From NCBI GenBank assembly GCA_900544195.1, contig UQUJ01000096.1:1-7164 (forward strand): a DNA stretch of 7,164 nucleotides. Direction: 5' to 3'. Numbering within the stretch: the first letter of the stretch is position 1; every line of letters starts with the position of its first letter. Below the pieces are notes generated by a model that was not told where the DNA came from, searched no databases, and was given only the letters and a program-made list of their open reading frames with translations. Position numbers and translations under genes: made by a program. This document shows, piece after piece, positions 6,385 to 7,164 of this stretch. Source of the stretch: an uncultured Alistipes sp. (lineage in GTDB: Bacteria > Bacteroidota > Bacteroidia > Bacteroidales > UBA932).

Positions 6385-7053
6385 ATGGCAAGATACAACA
6401 AGGTTCAGGTGATTTCAACCGCCCTTCAGACTGGGCTGATACCTGTTTTCTACAACGCTGACCTCGAGACATCGAAGGCGGTGCTCAAAGCCTGCCACGA
6501 CGGCGGAATCAGCATGTTCGAGTTCACGAACAGAGGAGACTTCGCGCACGAGACATTTGCGGGGCTTGTAAAATACGCCAACGAGAATCTTCCCGGAATG
6601 ATTCTCGGCGCTGGTTCCGTGATCGACGCTCCGACAGCGGCGCTTTACATCCAGGCAGGAGCCAACTTCATCGTCGGTCCGCTCTTCAACCCGGAGGTGG
6701 CCGATCTTTGCAACCGCCGCCTTGTGCCTTATATTCCCGGATGCGGATCGGTGACGGAAGTAGGCAACGCGCAGGCCGCCGGCTGCGACATCTGCAAAGT
6801 GTTCCCCGGAGATGTGCTTGGACCTTCGTTCGTGAAAAGCGTCAAGGCCCCTATGCCATGGACCCAGATTCTGGTCACCGGAGGTGTCAAGCCGGAAGAG
6901 GAGAACATCCGTGGATGGTTCAAGGCCGGAGCGTCATGCGTGGGCATGGGCAGCAACCTGTTCCCTAAGGACGTCATCAAAGCCCGTAACTGGGCCGCCA
7001 TCACCAAACTTTGCAGCGACTCTCTGGCAATTATCGCCGAGGCAAGGCAATAG
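6385..7053 (+). CDS. eda: Bifunctional KDPG/KHG aldolase (class I)
   Basis: A 222-residue (beta/alpha)8 aldolase that splits 2-keto-3-deoxy-6-phosphogluconate into pyruvate and glyceraldehyde 3-phosphate through a lysine Schiff base. Family members may also cleave 4-hydroxy-2-oxoglutarate. Numbered from this start: catalytic E46 in MFEFTNRG, R50 in the same motif, GAGS (75-78), PGCGSVTEV (118-126), Schiff-base lysine K138 in CKVFPGD, and TGG (165-167) in the phosphate-binding loop. Compared with E. coli Eda, the PTGG proline is valine and GAGT is GAGS, both mild changes. An ATG two codons upstream (6379) is possible. I prefer 6385 because its context (aatATGGCAAG) copies that of kdgK and yields an MAR... 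N-terminus. It is the second gene of the kdgK-eda operon, which completes conversion of KDG from uronates or pectin/alginate breakdown to central metabolites. Its TAG stop is also the first three bases of a long inverted repeat. Confidence 0.92.
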   Translation: MARYNKVQVISTALQTGLIPVFYNADLETSKAVLKACHDGGISMFEFTNRGDFAHETFAGLVKYANENLPGMILGAGSVIDAPTAALYIQAGANFIVGPLFNPEVADLCNRRLVPYIPGCGSVTEVGNAQAAGCDICKVFPGDVLGPSFVKSVKAPMPWTQILVTGGVKPEEENIRGWFKAGASCVGMGSNLFPKDVIKARNWAAITKLCSDSLAIIAEARQ

Positions 7054-7162
7054 GGAGGCTAACTCAACTTTCGCTAGTAGGCAATTACTTGCAGTACATT
7101 ATATTATCCCACGTTCGAAGGTGATTGCCCACCCAAATTAAATTCACGTTACCCCCTCCCTA
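7051..7162. repeat. Long inverted repeat enclosing repeat copy 2
   Basis: TAGGGAGG (7051-7058) is perfectly complementary to CCTCCCTA (7155-7162). Just inside, TAAC (7060-7063) pairs with GTTA (7148-7151), leaving a small asymmetric bulge of one against three C residues. The arms enclose about 85 bases that contain the second copy of the dispersed repeat. It could act as a terminator-like fold for the kdgK-eda transcript, or be the ends of a small insertion. Copy 1 lacks these outer arms. Confidence 0.55.
7068..7139. repeat. Dispersed ~70-bp intergenic repeat, copy 2
   Basis: This is the second copy of the element at 2291-2360, in the same plus-strand orientation, starting CTTTCGC and ending in CCCACCCAAATT. 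Arms GGCAATTAC (7080-7088) and GTGATTGCC (7121-7129) form nine consecutive pairs with one G-U. The corresponding pairing in copy 1 has one mismatch and two G-U pairs, and one of its G-U pairs is A-U here. The copy starts 15 bases after the eda stop. No coding sequence lies within it. Confidence 0.72.
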
Positions 7163-7164
7163 AA

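Noticed and set aside
2381..7053. Sulfoglycolytic Entner-Doudoroff locus (GH31 sulfoquinovosidase plus KDSG aldolase)
   Set aside because: The GH31 catalytic loop WWLDWQQ does not resemble the sulfoquinovosidase motif, that pathway does not need a KDG kinase, and the expected dehydrogenases and dehydratase are absent.
7026..7087. GGCAATTA repeated inside the end of eda (7026-7033) and in repeat copy 2 (7080-7087)
   Set aside because: Eight bases only, the first encoded within a normal aldolase C-terminus, with no wider similarity; likely coincidence.
7062..7151. Integron attC-like site (ACTCAAC near the left end of repeat copy 2)
   Set aside because: One core-like heptamer fits RYYYAAC, but the partner site GTTACCC does not fit GTTRRRY, copy 1 lacks both, and no integrase gene is present.

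Overview
The window looks like chromosomal DNA from a member of the Bacteroidota, probably Bacteroidales. Three observations point there. Two intergenic matches to the phylum's -7 promoter element (TAnnTTTG) sit in front of divergent genes. The start codons lack a clear Shine-Dalgarno sequence and instead have A-rich leaders. The gene content (secreted GH31 glycosidase, PfkB-type 2-keto-3-deoxygluconate kinase, Eda-type aldolase, rubredoxin-first rubrerythrin, S4/Hsp15-like protein) is typical of anaerobic gut or rumen Bacteroidales. No genus can be named from the sequence alone.

Layout. Bases 1-102 are an AT-rich leader with no recognised gene. A rubrerythrin (103-657, +) is followed by a perfect 18-bp hairpin (703-742) that can serve as a shared terminator for it and for the convergent gene block on the minus strand. 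Read from its promoter side, that block is a secreted family 31 glycoside hydrolase (5104 down to 2381), a roughly 100-bp gap holding a repeat element, a type I phosphomannose isomerase-like protein (2279 to 1239), and, three bases later, an S4 RNA-binding protein (1235 to 783). A divergent intergenic region (5105-5341) carries one promoter-like element in each direction plus TGTAC-containing palindromes. On its other side lies a tight two-gene plus-strand operon: KDG kinase (5342-6373) and KDPG/KHG aldolase (6385-7053). The window ends in a second copy of the repeat element, enclosed by a larger inverted repeat.

How the genes fit together. KDG kinase and KDPG aldolase form the lower Entner-Doudoroff/uronate branch: 2-keto-3-deoxygluconate to KDPG to pyruvate plus glyceraldehyde 3-phosphate. 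The divergent GH31 enzyme is exported and could release sugars from alpha-glycosides, but the sequence does not connect its product to the KDG route. The phosphomannose isomerase-like protein keeps the family fold but has lost the residues that bind zinc, so it is probably not an isomerase. The rubrerythrin is an independent peroxide/oxygen defence gene.

The items most worth a second look are a ~70-bp intergenic repeat present twice (2291-2360 and 7068-7139) with complementary arms, the catalytically degenerate isomerase homologue, and paired operator-like sites 42 bp apart around the kdgK promoter. No mobile-element genes, CRISPR array, tRNA or rRNA were seen, and I see no wholly new multi-gene system here.
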